Assembly: GCA_028281495.1 (NCBI GenBank)
Contig: JANQJU010000064.1
Location: forward strand, 434,001-498,000
Length of the DNA: 64,000 bases
Source of the DNA: SAR324 cluster bacterium
GTDB taxonomy: Bacteria; SAR324; NAC60-12
Direction: 5' to 3'
A program made the translations under genes and the position numbers. A model generated the notes under the pieces. It was not told the DNA's origin, made no database searches, and saw only the letters and a list, made by a program, of their open reading frames with translations. Shown piece by piece: positions 19,001-27,773 of this stretch. Each line of letters begins with the position of its first letter. Position 1 is the first letter of the stretch.

Positions 19001-19065
19001 ATGTCCGGCCCATTCGTGGTGATGGAGCCTACAGTTTGGGGCATGTTCGTCTCCTTTCCGAATGA
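16003..19065 (+). CDS. Large membrane protein: glycosyltransferase-39-like multi-pass domain plus extracytoplasmic C-terminal region
   Basis: The 1020-residue protein has about ten hydrophobic segments in residues 1-460, arranged like PMT/ArnT-type (GT39/GT83) lipid-linked sugar transferases. The rest (about 470-1020) is hydrophilic. Part of it has repeated short beta-like stretches (GAALDQQGNLFLASA, ALYHFDMKQ) that could form a propeller, and the end (about 880-1015) resembles a beta-sandwich. The catalytic acidic pair expected in the first loop is not obvious, so the enzyme call is tentative. It begins 53 bp after fliN on the same strand. Its role may be in glycosylating surface or secreted components. 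Confidence 0.55.
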   Translation: MTAEKLLQHTVWLEPTLLACLLLALAAFLIRTHYFKRTELHLYSPTTPFQRLEQSITSRQEIVFLSGILAFAILLRTIGWNQAWNSPHWFSQAMPLVVADLWEGSTFGEYWVSLLTRYAFSVPYQSAVMLPVAALFQKVLGPSIHLPVLVGAFWSVLGIVAAWGLGRLTHSKTFGLLFAAAITVTPLNLVWSRTGGIVIGGPTHVLLVLWVSYAAGFYRSKKLAVLSGILIWLTAYQYMAARVAFPLGFLALLAGWLRSRTEFRQGCQMLLVVLGTLGAIYILSGTPEIRSVVYPSYGGYTGNRGEKTLVELFEKNWPPISIQFERSVDNYFFRDRAVLWDSDDPLQWGMRYGGLTLAPFVALGAIGVFVCGFRWKRRFLWFFLAAAGFALPCLSIATARRFIIFDVAWCALVAFGVVFVLGRRSFGIIDLSWIKGGLAVLTVGIGLWSFASIVLLNATLTEGVQQPIPYGEAGFADGITCLRCLKAGYAWQKNISHDEFIVLFDSDLERENRTAPGGLPLYGKLAALAAGKPHHFLSFYAVMKNYDSDPPNIGHLYDINANKFSPYLSRRIEQARPKMIRWHFEFPTQWERWLISQLQLAGGEVQFFSTALSPNPGVQVLTRWENRREVFAVFEKLEQDPLLPAGSQCVYSTQKTPLHQRFTLALTGTPPAVPSQTPDWVLGSWGEAFYQGKVFDKGKLADIELVLSPTDSSLGLYLLRRRDWHEAKTDALPAMIGLDCGVNWEGHWWVVNALSGTITTTHPQGNWLPQKGWVGAALDQQGNLFLASARQALYHFDMKQRKLISQFPARVPPSNRVFAGECTPVLMGNDWVATADPNSGQMNMYGLEGSPIAYPNFKRLAGLGDIDVFGIGNAGNYLGIGLGESALSVKMEIRENCLGPQMVHLSMIDQPRKKGTIWNDFSNMILTSEGIYIDMGGVNHLPFLELSLDNNDEYTLRYFKEGEALAEQTIPGMRPPRSGLRVYRLSVPEAVTIQGFDTLHVRPIRGDGAYSLGHVRLLSE

Positions 19066-19068
19066 CTG

Positions 19069-19869
19069 TTATCCTTCACCAATCACACGGGGAGGCGGAG
19101 TTTCTCCGTTGAAGTATTTGTTCCGGATTTTGTGAATTTCCCCATTTTGATAAATCGTCTCCACGGCAACCTTCAGTTTTTCTATCAGCTCTGGGGTCAC
19201 TTTGGCCGATTGCTTGGAACACCACAGCCATCCATCACGAGAATCAAACACAAACGGAGTGGCCAATTCGTTACGATCCCATGCCAATTTGTCAGCACTG
19301 AAATACAGGCTGTCTAAAGTGCCGATGACGGCATCCACGCTGCCTTCTTTTAATAGCTGCATGGATTGAAGGTAATGGGTGGTCACAAAAGGTTTGGCTT
19401 GAGGATAAGCCCCCAAACGAATTTCGAACGGTGAGCCTCGTGGGACTGCCACCGTCTTTCCCGACAAATCCTCAAAGGATCCCACCGATTGCCCCGAACG
19501 CACCACCACCGCACTACGGATGTCGGGAAACACACGGACAACAGGAATGTACTTGTCTTCAAACTCGTCAAATCGCAACAACATCGAACAGTCCACACGA
19601 CCCGAGGCCATGTGTTCTAAGACTCGGGGGAGTGGCCGCACTTCATTATTGATCCATAATCCTGCCTCTTTTGATACAGCTTCCATGACCTCAAGCAACA
19701 ACCCTTGCGGAGTGCCTCGCTCTACATAACCCCACGGGGGAAGGTTGATCGTGTAAACTTTCAATCGTTGGGCTTGGACTGGAGTTAAGAATGCTCCCCA
19801 TACGAAACATATTAGGGGCATTAATAAAATTCGCTTCAGTGAATTCAGGTTGAAGTTTGTTTTTGTCAT
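19069..19869 (-). CDS. Periplasmic solute-binding protein, family 3 (amino-acid-binding type)
   Basis: The start at 19869 follows GAAAAGGTGC and gives a good signal peptide ending at PVQAQR; an in-frame ATG 40 codons upstream adds a sequence unlike a leader. The mature protein has the family 3 pattern: LKVYTINLPPWGY at the start, GLLLEVMEAV, and GKTVAVPRGSPFE at the hinge region. No ABC permease or ATPase gene is nearby, so it is an orphan binding protein. Its ligand cannot be read from sequence. It converges with the 1020-residue membrane protein gene, stops 3 bp apart. Confidence 0.85.
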   Translation of the reverse strand: MTKTNFNLNSLKRILLMPLICFVWGAFLTPVQAQRLKVYTINLPPWGYVERGTPQGLLLEVMEAVSKEAGLWINNEVRPLPRVLEHMASGRVDCSMLLRFDEFEDKYIPVVRVFPDIRSAVVVRSGQSVGSFEDLSGKTVAVPRGSPFEIRLGAYPQAKPFVTTHYLQSMQLLKEGSVDAVIGTLDSLYFSADKLAWDRNELATPFVFDSRDGWLWCSKQSAKVTPELIEKLKVAVETIYQNGEIHKIRNKYFNGETPPPRVIGEG

Positions 19870-20256
19870 AGCACCTTTTCGGTCAAATGGATGTTCAGGC
19901 AGCTTCCTCACAAATAAGAAAATAATGAGTGATAAAGTACAAGGTGAAACCCAAAATCGATGGGCAATCATTTTGAAATAAAATGCCAAAAAATATGGTT
20001 TTTATGATAATAGTTATAAGACATAGACTCAGCGAGATGTTAGTTAATTCTTGAGGAGCAAACCTGGCAAGCGAGAAGGTGGCTTGATCCCATTCAGCCC
20101 AGGGATCAAGCGGCAAAAAAGCCAAGACGAAAGTTGAACCGGAAATTGAGCTGCTCTCCCTAGATATCCGCATATACGGATATCTTTATTTACAAGGAGG
20201 CTCATTTTCACGGATACATCATTAGCATTTTGTAGAAGGCGCAAAAAGGGGGTGCA
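19870..20256. other. Divergent intergenic region with a perfect inverted repeat
   Basis: Holds the start regions of a minus-strand solute-binding protein and a plus-strand cNMP-domain gene. GATATCCG (20163-20170) and CGGATATC (20177-20184) form an exact inverted repeat with a 6-base centre CATATA, about 75 bases before the plus-strand gene; this could be a dimeric regulator site. A strong AAGGAGG at about 20190 has no start codon at a fitting distance. Confidence 0.5.
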
Positions 20257-22812
20257 ATGCGATGGGTACAAAACACATATTATTCCGCTTCCGTGATATC
20301 GGAAGAAAGCCGTCAAGTGATTCACATGCTGCTATGCTCGTATCCCTTGACCAAGGCTTGTATGGAAATCCTGGGCCAACAATTGGTGGATAAACTGGAA
20401 CTAGGGTTCTTCATGGCCCCAGTGGAAATCATTCGTGAAGGGGATGCTGGGAAGGACATGTATTTGCTATGCCAAGGGGCTGTTGAAGTGTTGGTTAAAG
20501 ACCAACATGTGGTGGATATGGAGGGGCCGGTGCTCTTGGGAGATAAAGCCCTCATCGAACCACGTGCCAAACGTGCCGCCACCTTGCGGCTGACCTCCAA
20601 TAAACCAACTCTCGTTCTCAAGATTCCAGTGGGTACATTCCTTCATGACTTCAAGGCCAAGCTCCATGATGACGTGTATGTGCAAGAATTGAGAATCTTT
20701 TCCAGCATCTTTCATGTGATTCAACAACGGCTGTTTGAATACACGTCGGTGCAAAAAGATATGTGGGAAGAGGTTTCGACCATTTTGAAGCATTTGAACA
20801 CTCAAATGTTGATACGGAATGTAGAAACACAACGAGAGATGGAATGGGATACGGACACCTGGGAGCAAGTGAACAAGATCGTTCAAGAAAAGTTTCAGGT
20901 AAGCGTGCTCAATGGAAGCGCATTGAGTGTTGGCAACCTCAGAAAAGTTTTGTTTTCAGAAATGGAGCGGCAATATCCGGTCCATCAATTCAAAGGGCCA
21001 GATGCACGATATCAAGAATATCGAAAGCGAGTCTGGCTATCTTGGCTGCAAACCTTGAGTGAATCCTTGCTCAAGACCCTGCCCGCAGATCAGTTGCCAC
21101 TGAAGTTCCAGGAGGGCAATCTGTTCAATCCTAGCAACTACCATACGCAGATCGTGAAGGAATTGAGGAAAATCGAAGCTCAATTATCCTCTAGTTCGGC
21201 TTCGGGCACAAAGAAAACATCGCTCACTCCCTTCTTTGGAAAATGGGATCGCTCTCATGAATTTGATTTATCCCAGTACTTGGAAGCTTTCGAAAGCAAC
21301 TTTCGACTGAGTCGTCCGAAGCGAACGCAAGGTCAGATCGCGCAACGCTTGGCGTTGATTGCAGCGCGCTGCGAAAATTTGTTCAATAATTCGGTTGCGA
21401 AGATGCAGCATTTTTTGACGAAAACCCGACAACATGCGCAGCCTGACAAGACGAAAAAAAATAGCGGAACAGGCACCGAAGGAGACATACAACGCTACGT
21501 CGAGACGTTGCTCAAGGGATTGGAAGTATACCGAAAACGTGCCAGTGGTTCGACCACTCAACAACGGGGAAAAATTCAATTCAACCATCGCGAGATGCCC
21601 ACAGGGCACATCCTTCTGAATGACTACGGTGTGGAAAAAATGCGCGATTTGCTATTTGACACATTCCATGAATTGCTCACGACTCTCGATATTGGTGGGA
21701 AATGTGTTTCCGAAGAGTATGCCCGTTATCATCTCTATTTGTGTGAAGTGCCACGTCCTGGCGATGAGGTTTGGCCCTATGATTTGGAAACCAACTATTG
21801 GGTGCCGCTACAACCCACCACTTTGATCCGCAACAAAGATGTGATGGGAGTGGTCAAAGCCGGATGCCTGATTGGAGGGGAAGCCTGGAAACCCACGGAA
21901 GATGATCCCAAGCCGCCACCCCGGTTCTCGCTTCGCAATATGCAAACAAAGCCTACGCTCATGCTCGTCCTTCCACAAAAGGCAATTCCTTGGTTGAAAT
22001 CAAAACAGCATGATACGGAAACGCTCAAAAAAGACTATTTGCCCATGATGCAATGGCTGGTGACCCAACACGTTGAACAATTGGTATGGTGGGTGGAACA
22101 GCGGGACTTGCTGTTTCAGCGTCGCATTGAATTGGAAGAAGTGGTTCGGATTGAAACCAAGATCAGTGCCTTGGAAAAAACTCATGAACGTTTGGACCGT
22201 GCCCAGCATGCCCGAGTGGCCGAACTCCTTTTGCATCGCTTTGCCATCAAGGTGGATCCGGAGCGCCCTCTGTATTGGGATCAATTGGCTCGGAAAATTT
22301 ACCATAGTTTGATCACTCAAATTAATCGGAACAATCCCGACATGTCGATGGATGAACGCGGGAACAAAGCCTACACGGAATGGCGTTACGTGCTGAGCGA
22401 GGTCGTGAATTTGACTGAAAGTTTAGATGGCACCGTCCAAAAGACTCCGGAACCACCAACTGTTGTGTTTGAAGTGATTGTGTTGCAACTGCGAGCTTTG
22501 TCGAGCACTTACTTGGAAAATCACTCTTACGATTATAGTGGCTTGCTTGAAGAAGCCCCCTCTTTGAAAGTTGCTGAAGCCTTTTCCGAAACCTTGATAG
22601 AAGACCCGATCAGGACAATCACTTTTTTTCAGCAGATACTGCGAATTTTCACTTCTCACCTGCAACAAGTCACAAAAGACACCCACATCCTCCGAGTCGA
22701 GGTGGCCACCTTGAATCAACAGCGTCCTCAAGTGGATTCCGAAGAAGGTCGAACGGCGTTACTGCGAGAACAAGTGAACAAACTGGTTCACTTGCTACGG
22801 GCTTCCAAATAA
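20257..22812 (+). CDS. Cyclic-nucleotide-binding-domain protein of 851 residues, unknown function
   Basis: Residues about 25-130 form a CRP-like cNMP-binding fold: IIREGDAGKDMYLLCQGAVEV matches the conserved GD-x6-G loop, and LLGDKALIEPRAKRAATLR corresponds to the phosphate-binding cassette with its Arg. A second, more degenerate copy may lie around residues 500-590 (RPGDEVW, GVVKAGCLIGGEAW and LMLVLPQKAIPWL). The remainder is helical and charged with no family I know, and there is no DNA-binding domain or membrane segment. A class III adenylate cyclase is encoded at 31.5 kb, so a cAMP link is possible but unproven. AAAAAGGGGG precedes the start. Confidence 0.7.
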   Translation: MRWVQNTYYSASVISEESRQVIHMLLCSYPLTKACMEILGQQLVDKLELGFFMAPVEIIREGDAGKDMYLLCQGAVEVLVKDQHVVDMEGPVLLGDKALIEPRAKRAATLRLTSNKPTLVLKIPVGTFLHDFKAKLHDDVYVQELRIFSSIFHVIQQRLFEYTSVQKDMWEEVSTILKHLNTQMLIRNVETQREMEWDTDTWEQVNKIVQEKFQVSVLNGSALSVGNLRKVLFSEMERQYPVHQFKGPDARYQEYRKRVWLSWLQTLSESLLKTLPADQLPLKFQEGNLFNPSNYHTQIVKELRKIEAQLSSSSASGTKKTSLTPFFGKWDRSHEFDLSQYLEAFESNFRLSRPKRTQGQIAQRLALIAARCENLFNNSVAKMQHFLTKTRQHAQPDKTKKNSGTGTEGDIQRYVETLLKGLEVYRKRASGSTTQQRGKIQFNHREMPTGHILLNDYGVEKMRDLLFDTFHELLTTLDIGGKCVSEEYARYHLYLCEVPRPGDEVWPYDLETNYWVPLQPTTLIRNKDVMGVVKAGCLIGGEAWKPTEDDPKPPPRFSLRNMQTKPTLMLVLPQKAIPWLKSKQHDTETLKKDYLPMMQWLVTQHVEQLVWWVEQRDLLFQRRIELEEVVRIETKISALEKTHERLDRAQHARVAELLLHRFAIKVDPERPLYWDQLARKIYHSLITQINRNNPDMSMDERGNKAYTEWRYVLSEVVNLTESLDGTVQKTPEPPTVVFEVIVLQLRALSSTYLENHSYDYSGLLEEAPSLKVAEAFSETLIEDPIRTITFFQQILRIFTSHLQQVTKDTHILRVEVATLNQQRPQVDSEEGRTALLREQVNKLVHLLRASK

Positions 22813-22816
22813 AGTG

Positions 22817-22839
22817 ACGTTCCAGTAGAGTCGGAACGT
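22817..22839 (+). terminator. Hairpin after the cNMP-domain gene
   Basis: ACGTTCC (22817-22823) pairs with GGAACGT (22833-22839) across a 9-base loop, just after the stop codon and before the next gene. The following sequence lacks a strong T-run, so it may be only a partial terminator. Confidence 0.45.
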
Positions 22840-22898
22840 TGGAAAATTCTTGTATATGAAGTCCATTCGTTTCAGGCAGATAACCTCAGGAACGTTGT

Positions 22899-24536
22899 AT
22901 GACCTTAGAAATCGAACTCACTCCTTATCATACTGAAATCTTATCCGGAGGAGCTTGTCCGGTCACCTGGGTGGTTCGCAATTTGTCGAAGACCAACCCG
23001 GTGCGCATTCCGAATCGCAATGCTCGGAGTCCCGTTACGTATCAACTCACTTCCGTCCGTTCGGATGGCCCCCATTACACCTTCAGCAATCAACGGTATC
23101 GCGCGGCCCTATCCACCTCGGCAAAGGCTGGCTATTCCCCACCATTAATGGAGCTTGGTCCCGAACAGGGCATGTTCTTTGAGGAAGATATTGGCGCTTA
23201 TCTATTGGAACCGATCCGGCCAGGAACCTATGACGTGGTTGCCGAATATTCCTTTCAAGGAAACGTGTATCGGTCGCTTCCGGTGGAAATCCGAGTCCTG
23301 CCGTTTCACATCAGTCAATGGCAGCAGACCATCAGTCTCAGTGGACAGAAACTTTCAACTGTCTTTGCACATGCCACCCAAGATGGAGAAACTTGGCTCT
23401 ACCAACGTCGAAGTGAGCGATTGCGGCCTGAATTGGGAATGCCGCATCAACGTCAAAAAATTCCGAAGGAAGCCAGTTGTTCCCAGATGGTGCTTGCTGT
23501 GGAAACCAGGGCTTCGCAAGAATGGCGATGGGTGGTCTGGCTTCAAGCCGGTACCTTGCATGGTATCATCGGCTGGGGAAAGCAAAATATGGCCACGCTT
23601 TTGCCCTACAACACACGCCTCGACTCGCCTGTGCTGATTCACCCGGGGTGGCAGTTTGACGATGGCACCGCTCTTTTCTTAGTGGCTGGAATACAAAAGG
23701 GAACGGCCAAGCTTAAAATCATCTCCATCAGAGCGACCGACGAGGTGGAATCCAAAACCATCAATCTCAAATTAGCTCAGGTGCCAGAAAATTTTCGAAC
23801 CTGCTTCCATCGTGATTCATCTCCCTTTCTCCAATTGGTGTGGTCGGACGTTAAGTCGAATCGGTCTCGCTTGCGAACGCTCACCTTCGATCCGTTCCAA
23901 CCGAAAAACCTAAAGCCCAAGACGTTGTTTACCCATCCCGGCTCTTTGCTGACTTTTGAAATGAGTGCCGTTCAAAACGGTGATTCCGGTTGGGTGGATG
24001 CTCTTTTTCAGACCGGCAAAACTGCCGAACCGTTGTGCTACGTGCGGATCCCTTATGGCAGCGTCGTCAAGTCCTCGGGGGCGGCAGGCAAACCGGTCCA
24101 ATGGAGGATTCCTTGGCCAAGTTGGTTTTCACAACAAATCTTGGTTGGCAAAATACCAGAACGGGTGTTCAGTTGGCATCTTACCAATCCGTTGCGGACA
24201 GATGCCCCGATCTTGGCCCACACTCCGGACCGACTGCTGTATACATACGCTGTTTGGCATCCGATGCTTACAAACGAGCAAGGCGATCCGGAACACGAGA
24301 GGTCCATTCAAAGACAAAACCACCCGGATTCGGAGCAAAATACTTTAGAGCCGATAGAAGATAGGAGCGATGAAACGGATAACAAGTGGTTGGTAGCTGA
24401 AGGCAACTTTGAAGGAATCTCCCAAGTCGAATGGGGACATTTCCAAACACCATTGGGATTGGGACAAGGGCCGCTTTGGGCTACGTGGATTGATCCAGAA
24501 CTGGGATTTCAGTGGAAACCTATTCCCAGCCCATGA
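22899..24536 (+). CDS. Hypothetical protein with an N-terminal Ig-like beta domain
   Basis: The 545-residue protein matches no family I recognise. The first ~135 residues look like a beta-sandwich (alternating hydrophobic strands, GPEQGMFFEEDIGAYLLEP, PGTYDVVAEYSF). The middle region (about 150-430) has strand-rich repeats compatible with a beta-propeller. There is no signal peptide or membrane segment. It lies 86 bp after the cNMP-domain gene on the same strand and may be partly cotranscribed with it. Function unknown. Confidence 0.6.
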   Translation: MTLEIELTPYHTEILSGGACPVTWVVRNLSKTNPVRIPNRNARSPVTYQLTSVRSDGPHYTFSNQRYRAALSTSAKAGYSPPLMELGPEQGMFFEEDIGAYLLEPIRPGTYDVVAEYSFQGNVYRSLPVEIRVLPFHISQWQQTISLSGQKLSTVFAHATQDGETWLYQRRSERLRPELGMPHQRQKIPKEASCSQMVLAVETRASQEWRWVVWLQAGTLHGIIGWGKQNMATLLPYNTRLDSPVLIHPGWQFDDGTALFLVAGIQKGTAKLKIISIRATDEVESKTINLKLAQVPENFRTCFHRDSSPFLQLVWSDVKSNRSRLRTLTFDPFQPKNLKPKTLFTHPGSLLTFEMSAVQNGDSGWVDALFQTGKTAEPLCYVRIPYGSVVKSSGAAGKPVQWRIPWPSWFSQQILVGKIPERVFSWHLTNPLRTDAPILAHTPDRLLYTYAVWHPMLTNEQGDPEHERSIQRQNHPDSEQNTLEPIEDRSDETDNKWLVAEGNFEGISQVEWGHFQTPLGLGQGPLWATWIDPELGFQWKPIPSP

Positions 24537-24540
24537 ATCA

Positions 24541-24640
24541 TGACACTCGCCTTAATCTCATTGAACTAGATGCAGTGTCATAGCACTCGCCGTAATCTCA
24601 TGGCACTCGCCTTAATCTCATGGCACTAGACGTAATTTTC
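24541..24640. repeat. Five tandem 20-bp repeats between convergent genes
   Basis: Units start at 24541, 24561, 24581, 24601 and 24621, with a core like TGGCACTCGCCTTAATCTCA; the second unit is the most diverged. The array starts just after the stop of the gene at 22899-24536 and runs into the last codons of the YncE-like gene, whose stop is at 24618. The phase is exact at 20 bases. It may be a slippage-generated array; no function can be assigned. Confidence 0.8.
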
Positions 24641-25886
24641 CCGTGCGGACGCGCTGAGGATGATCGCCAACTGGGATGCTGGCAATTTCCTTGGCTTCCT
24701 CAAACGAGATGACAGAAACTCGGTCTTGCTGGCTAATTGAAACATAGCAGTACTTGCCGTCAGCGCTTTCTGTGGACCAATAGGGTTTTGCTCCGAGCGG
24801 ATGTTCTGAGAGGGGAATGGTTTGGTATTCGAAGGTTTCTCGGTCCACAATCGCTGCATAACCGGACATCGTGCCTGCAACGCAGAGCTTGGTGCCTTCG
24901 TGATTGATCGCCAATCCATGATGGGCCGAGTTCAGTTGATATTCGCCGTAACTCAGCTGTTGGATTTCTTCAGGAACCGGCAGGTCTACTTTGCGTGTGA
25001 TTTTGTCTAGCTCCAAATCGTACTCAAAAAAACCGTGAAAAAAGGACACCTGAAAATAAACAAACCGTTCATCCGGCGTAATGGCCATCGGCCTTACAGC
25101 GCTGTCTACCCAAGGGTGACCGAATTCTTCCAGCTTTTCTCTCATATCAACACGTTTGAGGATCTCATAGCTCTCTGCATCGACAACTTGGAACCAGCGA
25201 TCCCCCTTGAGCCAATCGAGCCAAGATGCCGAGATAAACACTTTCCCAATACTGGCATGGTAAATCCGTTTTCCATCCCGTGAATACGTATTTTCATGGG
25301 GTTGGTCGCCGGATTCGAACCCGCCCACAATACGTCCCGTTGTAGTGTCGATGGCATGAACTTTACGGGCGGTAGAGGCGGAAACAAGGAAAATTTTGCC
25401 GTCGGGAGAAATGGCGGAATGGTCCGAGCGAACCCCCTCCACTGGGGTGCGCCAGACAATTTCCTCTGTGTTCACGTCGATGGCGACCACATCTGCAAAA
25501 CTGGGACGCGATATATACAGGTAGCGACCGTCGTTCGATGTGAACATGTCATCGACCATCTGGTCATTGCCCTCGCCAATGACCTCGCGGATAAATGCCG
25601 CTTGGAATCTCCGGATCACACCGGAATAGATTTCGTCCAACCGCTCTTCTCGATCTGGGACCACGTTAATCCGTTTGATCACCTGGAAGGTCTCAGGATC
25701 AAAGATATCCACGGTGCCATCCCAATTGTTTCCCACGACAACAACATCCCGAAGCGGTGTGTTTTCATCCAGAGTCGCTGCTTTTTTGAGGGCATTCTCA
25801 TTCTTCGGTATTTGAGGCAGTTGTTTCGTGGTTCGACAACCAAAGCCGAGCAGAATGACAATCAAGACCATTAGAAGTGATTTCAT
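24618..25886 (-). CDS. Lipoprotein with YncE-like seven-bladed beta-propeller
   Basis: The start at 25886 is chosen because GGAGGGACT precedes it and it yields a lipoprotein signal peptide with Cys at position 17 (LLGFGC). The remaining ~400 residues carry propeller-blade repeats such as DGTVDIFDPETFQVIKRI, SFADVVAIDVNTEEIVWRT, ARKVHAIDTTTGRIVGGF and DRVSVISFEEAKEIASIPV, as in YncE/methylamine dehydrogenase-like proteins. It probably sits in the periplasm on the outer membrane. Ligand and partners are unknown. The last codons are within the tandem 20-bp repeat array, so the C-terminus may vary among strains. Confidence 0.8.
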   Translation of the reverse strand: MKSLLMVLIVILLGFGCRTTKQLPQIPKNENALKKAATLDENTPLRDVVVVGNNWDGTVDIFDPETFQVIKRINVVPDREERLDEIYSGVIRRFQAAFIREVIGEGNDQMVDDMFTSNDGRYLYISRPSFADVVAIDVNTEEIVWRTPVEGVRSDHSAISPDGKIFLVSASTARKVHAIDTTTGRIVGGFESGDQPHENTYSRDGKRIYHASIGKVFISASWLDWLKGDRWFQVVDAESYEILKRVDMREKLEEFGHPWVDSAVRPMAITPDERFVYFQVSFFHGFFEYDLELDKITRKVDLPVPEEIQQLSYGEYQLNSAHHGLAINHEGTKLCVAGTMSGYAAIVDRETFEYQTIPLSEHPLGAKPYWSTESADGKYCYVSISQQDRVSVISFEEAKEIASIPVGDHPQRVRTGKLRLVP

Positions 25887-26066
25887 AGTCCCTCCTTGAG
25901 ATGACGTATTGAATGTTGCTGAAATTGACATCCCACGAAACGGATGTGCCTGCATTGGGATGGCTTCTAGTCGAAATCTTTGACAACAATTGGGAAGAAT
26001 GAGCCATGTTTTTTGAATCAAACCTTTATCCAAATCACCGGAAACCCCAAGAAATGCCTCCTCCTT

Positions 26067-26720
26067 CTATTTAAACACCTGCTTAAATAGCTCCCACAAG
26101 GGGGCTTGCTCTAAAGCCACAAACACATTTTCATCCTGCACAAATCCCGTCAAATACGCATGCACCGAATGATACGGTTTGCCCCATAAAAAATAAGTAT
26201 ATCCCAAGTTGTAATAGGCAAATTGGTGTCTAGGATTCAACTGAATGGCTTTTTGGAGGTCTTTTTCGGATTGTTCATAGTTGCCCATTGATTGATAAGC
26301 CCATCCTCGGCCGTTGTAGGAAAAAATATATTCCGGGTCGAGTTCAATGGCTTTAGTGTAATCCTTGATCGCTCGTTCGTATTGCCCTAAAAATCGATAG
26401 GTATTTCCCAAGTTGTAGTGGGCCCATGCTAGCTTCGGATCGAATTCGATGGCATTATTGTAATCCTCTATTGCTCGTTCGTATTGCCCTAATTCGGTGT
26501 AAACATTTCCTCGATTGTTATAGGCTAAAGCATACTTTGGGTCGAGTTCAATGGCTTTAGTGTAATCCTCGATCGCTTGAATGTATTGACCAGATTCTTG
26601 GAGCGTGTATCCGCTATTTAAATAACCCCTTGCCGTCTTCGGCTCTTCAGCCCCTTGCCCCCAAGCCCCAATACTCAGCAAACCCAGTACCAACACTAAC
26701 ACTAGCTTTTTCATAGCCAT
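26067..26720 (-). CDS. Exported tetratricopeptide-repeat protein
   Basis: A signal peptide (MAMKKLVLVLVLGLLSIGA) is followed by at least four canonical 34-residue TPR units, for example ALAYNNRGNVYTELGQYERA and WAHYNLGNTYRFLGQYERA, with IELDPK-type ends. TPR proteins act as docking scaffolds; the periplasmic partner is unknown. Its start codon directly follows the stop codon of the upstream membrane-protein gene, so the two are translationally coupled and probably work together. Confidence 0.85.
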   Translation of the reverse strand: MAMKKLVLVLVLGLLSIGAWGQGAEEPKTARGYLNSGYTLQESGQYIQAIEDYTKAIELDPKYALAYNNRGNVYTELGQYERAIEDYNNAIEFDPKLAWAHYNLGNTYRFLGQYERAIKDYTKAIELDPEYIFSYNGRGWAYQSMGNYEQSEKDLQKAIQLNPRHQFAYYNLGYTYFLWGKPYHSVHAYLTGFVQDENVFVALEQAPLWELFKQVFK

Positions 26721-27587
26721 TCACCTTTCCCATAGAAATGGAACTGCCAATAATGCACTGCCCAGCATGCTAAAAAAGCCACCCCAAAACATCAGCACTC
26801 GCGAAGCCTTCAATACCATCCCGTGGCGTTCTCCCATAAAACGATGATAGAGGTGGCGACCTGCGTTGAAAAAGACAAACAAAAACAGATAGGTCCCGGT
26901 GGGAACCGTGATGCTCAACACGGAAAGCAGTGCAAACACCGTCAGCAATGAAGGAAACGATGCCACTGCAAAGATTCCCAAAAAGAAAGGTATCAACACA
27001 TTACCGGCCATCCCGGCTTGAATCATTTCATTGGGATTATCAAACAACAGTTCATTGAATTGGAGCACCAAAAAACCTGGCAAAATCATCAACAGATACC
27101 CTCCAACCACTCCCAGAAAATCGTAGACAACGTACCTCCAGGTTTTGGACTCGGTATGAATGATCTTATGCAACATCAAGCGGGTGATATTGACCGAAAA
27201 CAAATCGCCTAAGAAATTACAGAAGATGAACCAGAGTTCACTCGAATAGAGAATCCCAATGAAGTTGAGGTCAAAGGTCGGAGCATCAGGAGGAACATTG
27301 CTCAAGATGAGGCGAATGCATAAAAGATTGATCACTACACTGAAGCCAAGGGTCACGAAAAAACTTCTCACGGACAACACGCCAAACCAACCGCGACCGA
27401 CCTTTCCCCACAAGACGTTGAAGAAGGCTTGGGCCGCTTGAGCGGGCAGCAGAATGAACTGGAACGCTTTGTTCGTTTCTTGGGCACTCGCCTCCTTGTA
27501 TTTCAGAAAGTAAGCAATGGGGGCCGCGAACGCAAACACGCCAAAGCCTAACACTGCACACCATGCTCCAAACGAGTTCATTGTCAT
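26721..27587 (-). CDS. Multi-pass inner-membrane protein, unknown function
   Basis: The 288-residue product has about six or seven hydrophobic segments (from the N-terminal GAWCAVLGFGVFAFAAPI to the C-terminal VLMFWGGFFSMLGSALLAV). I recognise no family; the spacing is loosely reminiscent of Yip1-type proteins, but this is weak. It is coupled to the exported TPR protein that begins at its stop codon, suggesting a two-gene membrane-periplasm unit. Confidence 0.65.
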   Translation of the reverse strand: MTMNSFGAWCAVLGFGVFAFAAPIAYFLKYKEASAQETNKAFQFILLPAQAAQAFFNVLWGKVGRGWFGVLSVRSFFVTLGFSVVINLLCIRLILSNVPPDAPTFDLNFIGILYSSELWFIFCNFLGDLFSVNITRLMLHKIIHTESKTWRYVVYDFLGVVGGYLLMILPGFLVLQFNELLFDNPNEMIQAGMAGNVLIPFFLGIFAVASFPSLLTVFALLSVLSITVPTGTYLFLFVFFNAGRHLYHRFMGERHGMVLKASRVLMFWGGFFSMLGSALLAVPFLWER

Positions 27588-27773
27588 GAAAGCACCTGCT
27601 TTTGAAGAATATCGGAAAAGTTGTCAGAAGAGGCATTTTGGAATCAACTTACAATATTTATGATGGGACTATCAAATAAAATTGAGGGATTTGGGTGGGG
27701 TGCTTGGCGTTCCTGCATTTCGAAGCCATAAACTTGAATGGAGCCTGTTGAATTGTTCTAAGTTGACGAGAAA

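Noticed and set aside
24541..24640. Considered a short CRISPR array
   Set aside because: Units are directly abutting 20-mers without spacers and there are no cas genes.
25296..25874. 192-codon plus-strand frame within the YncE-like gene
   Set aside because: It is antisense to a gene with clear propeller repeats and has no start signal or recognisable content.
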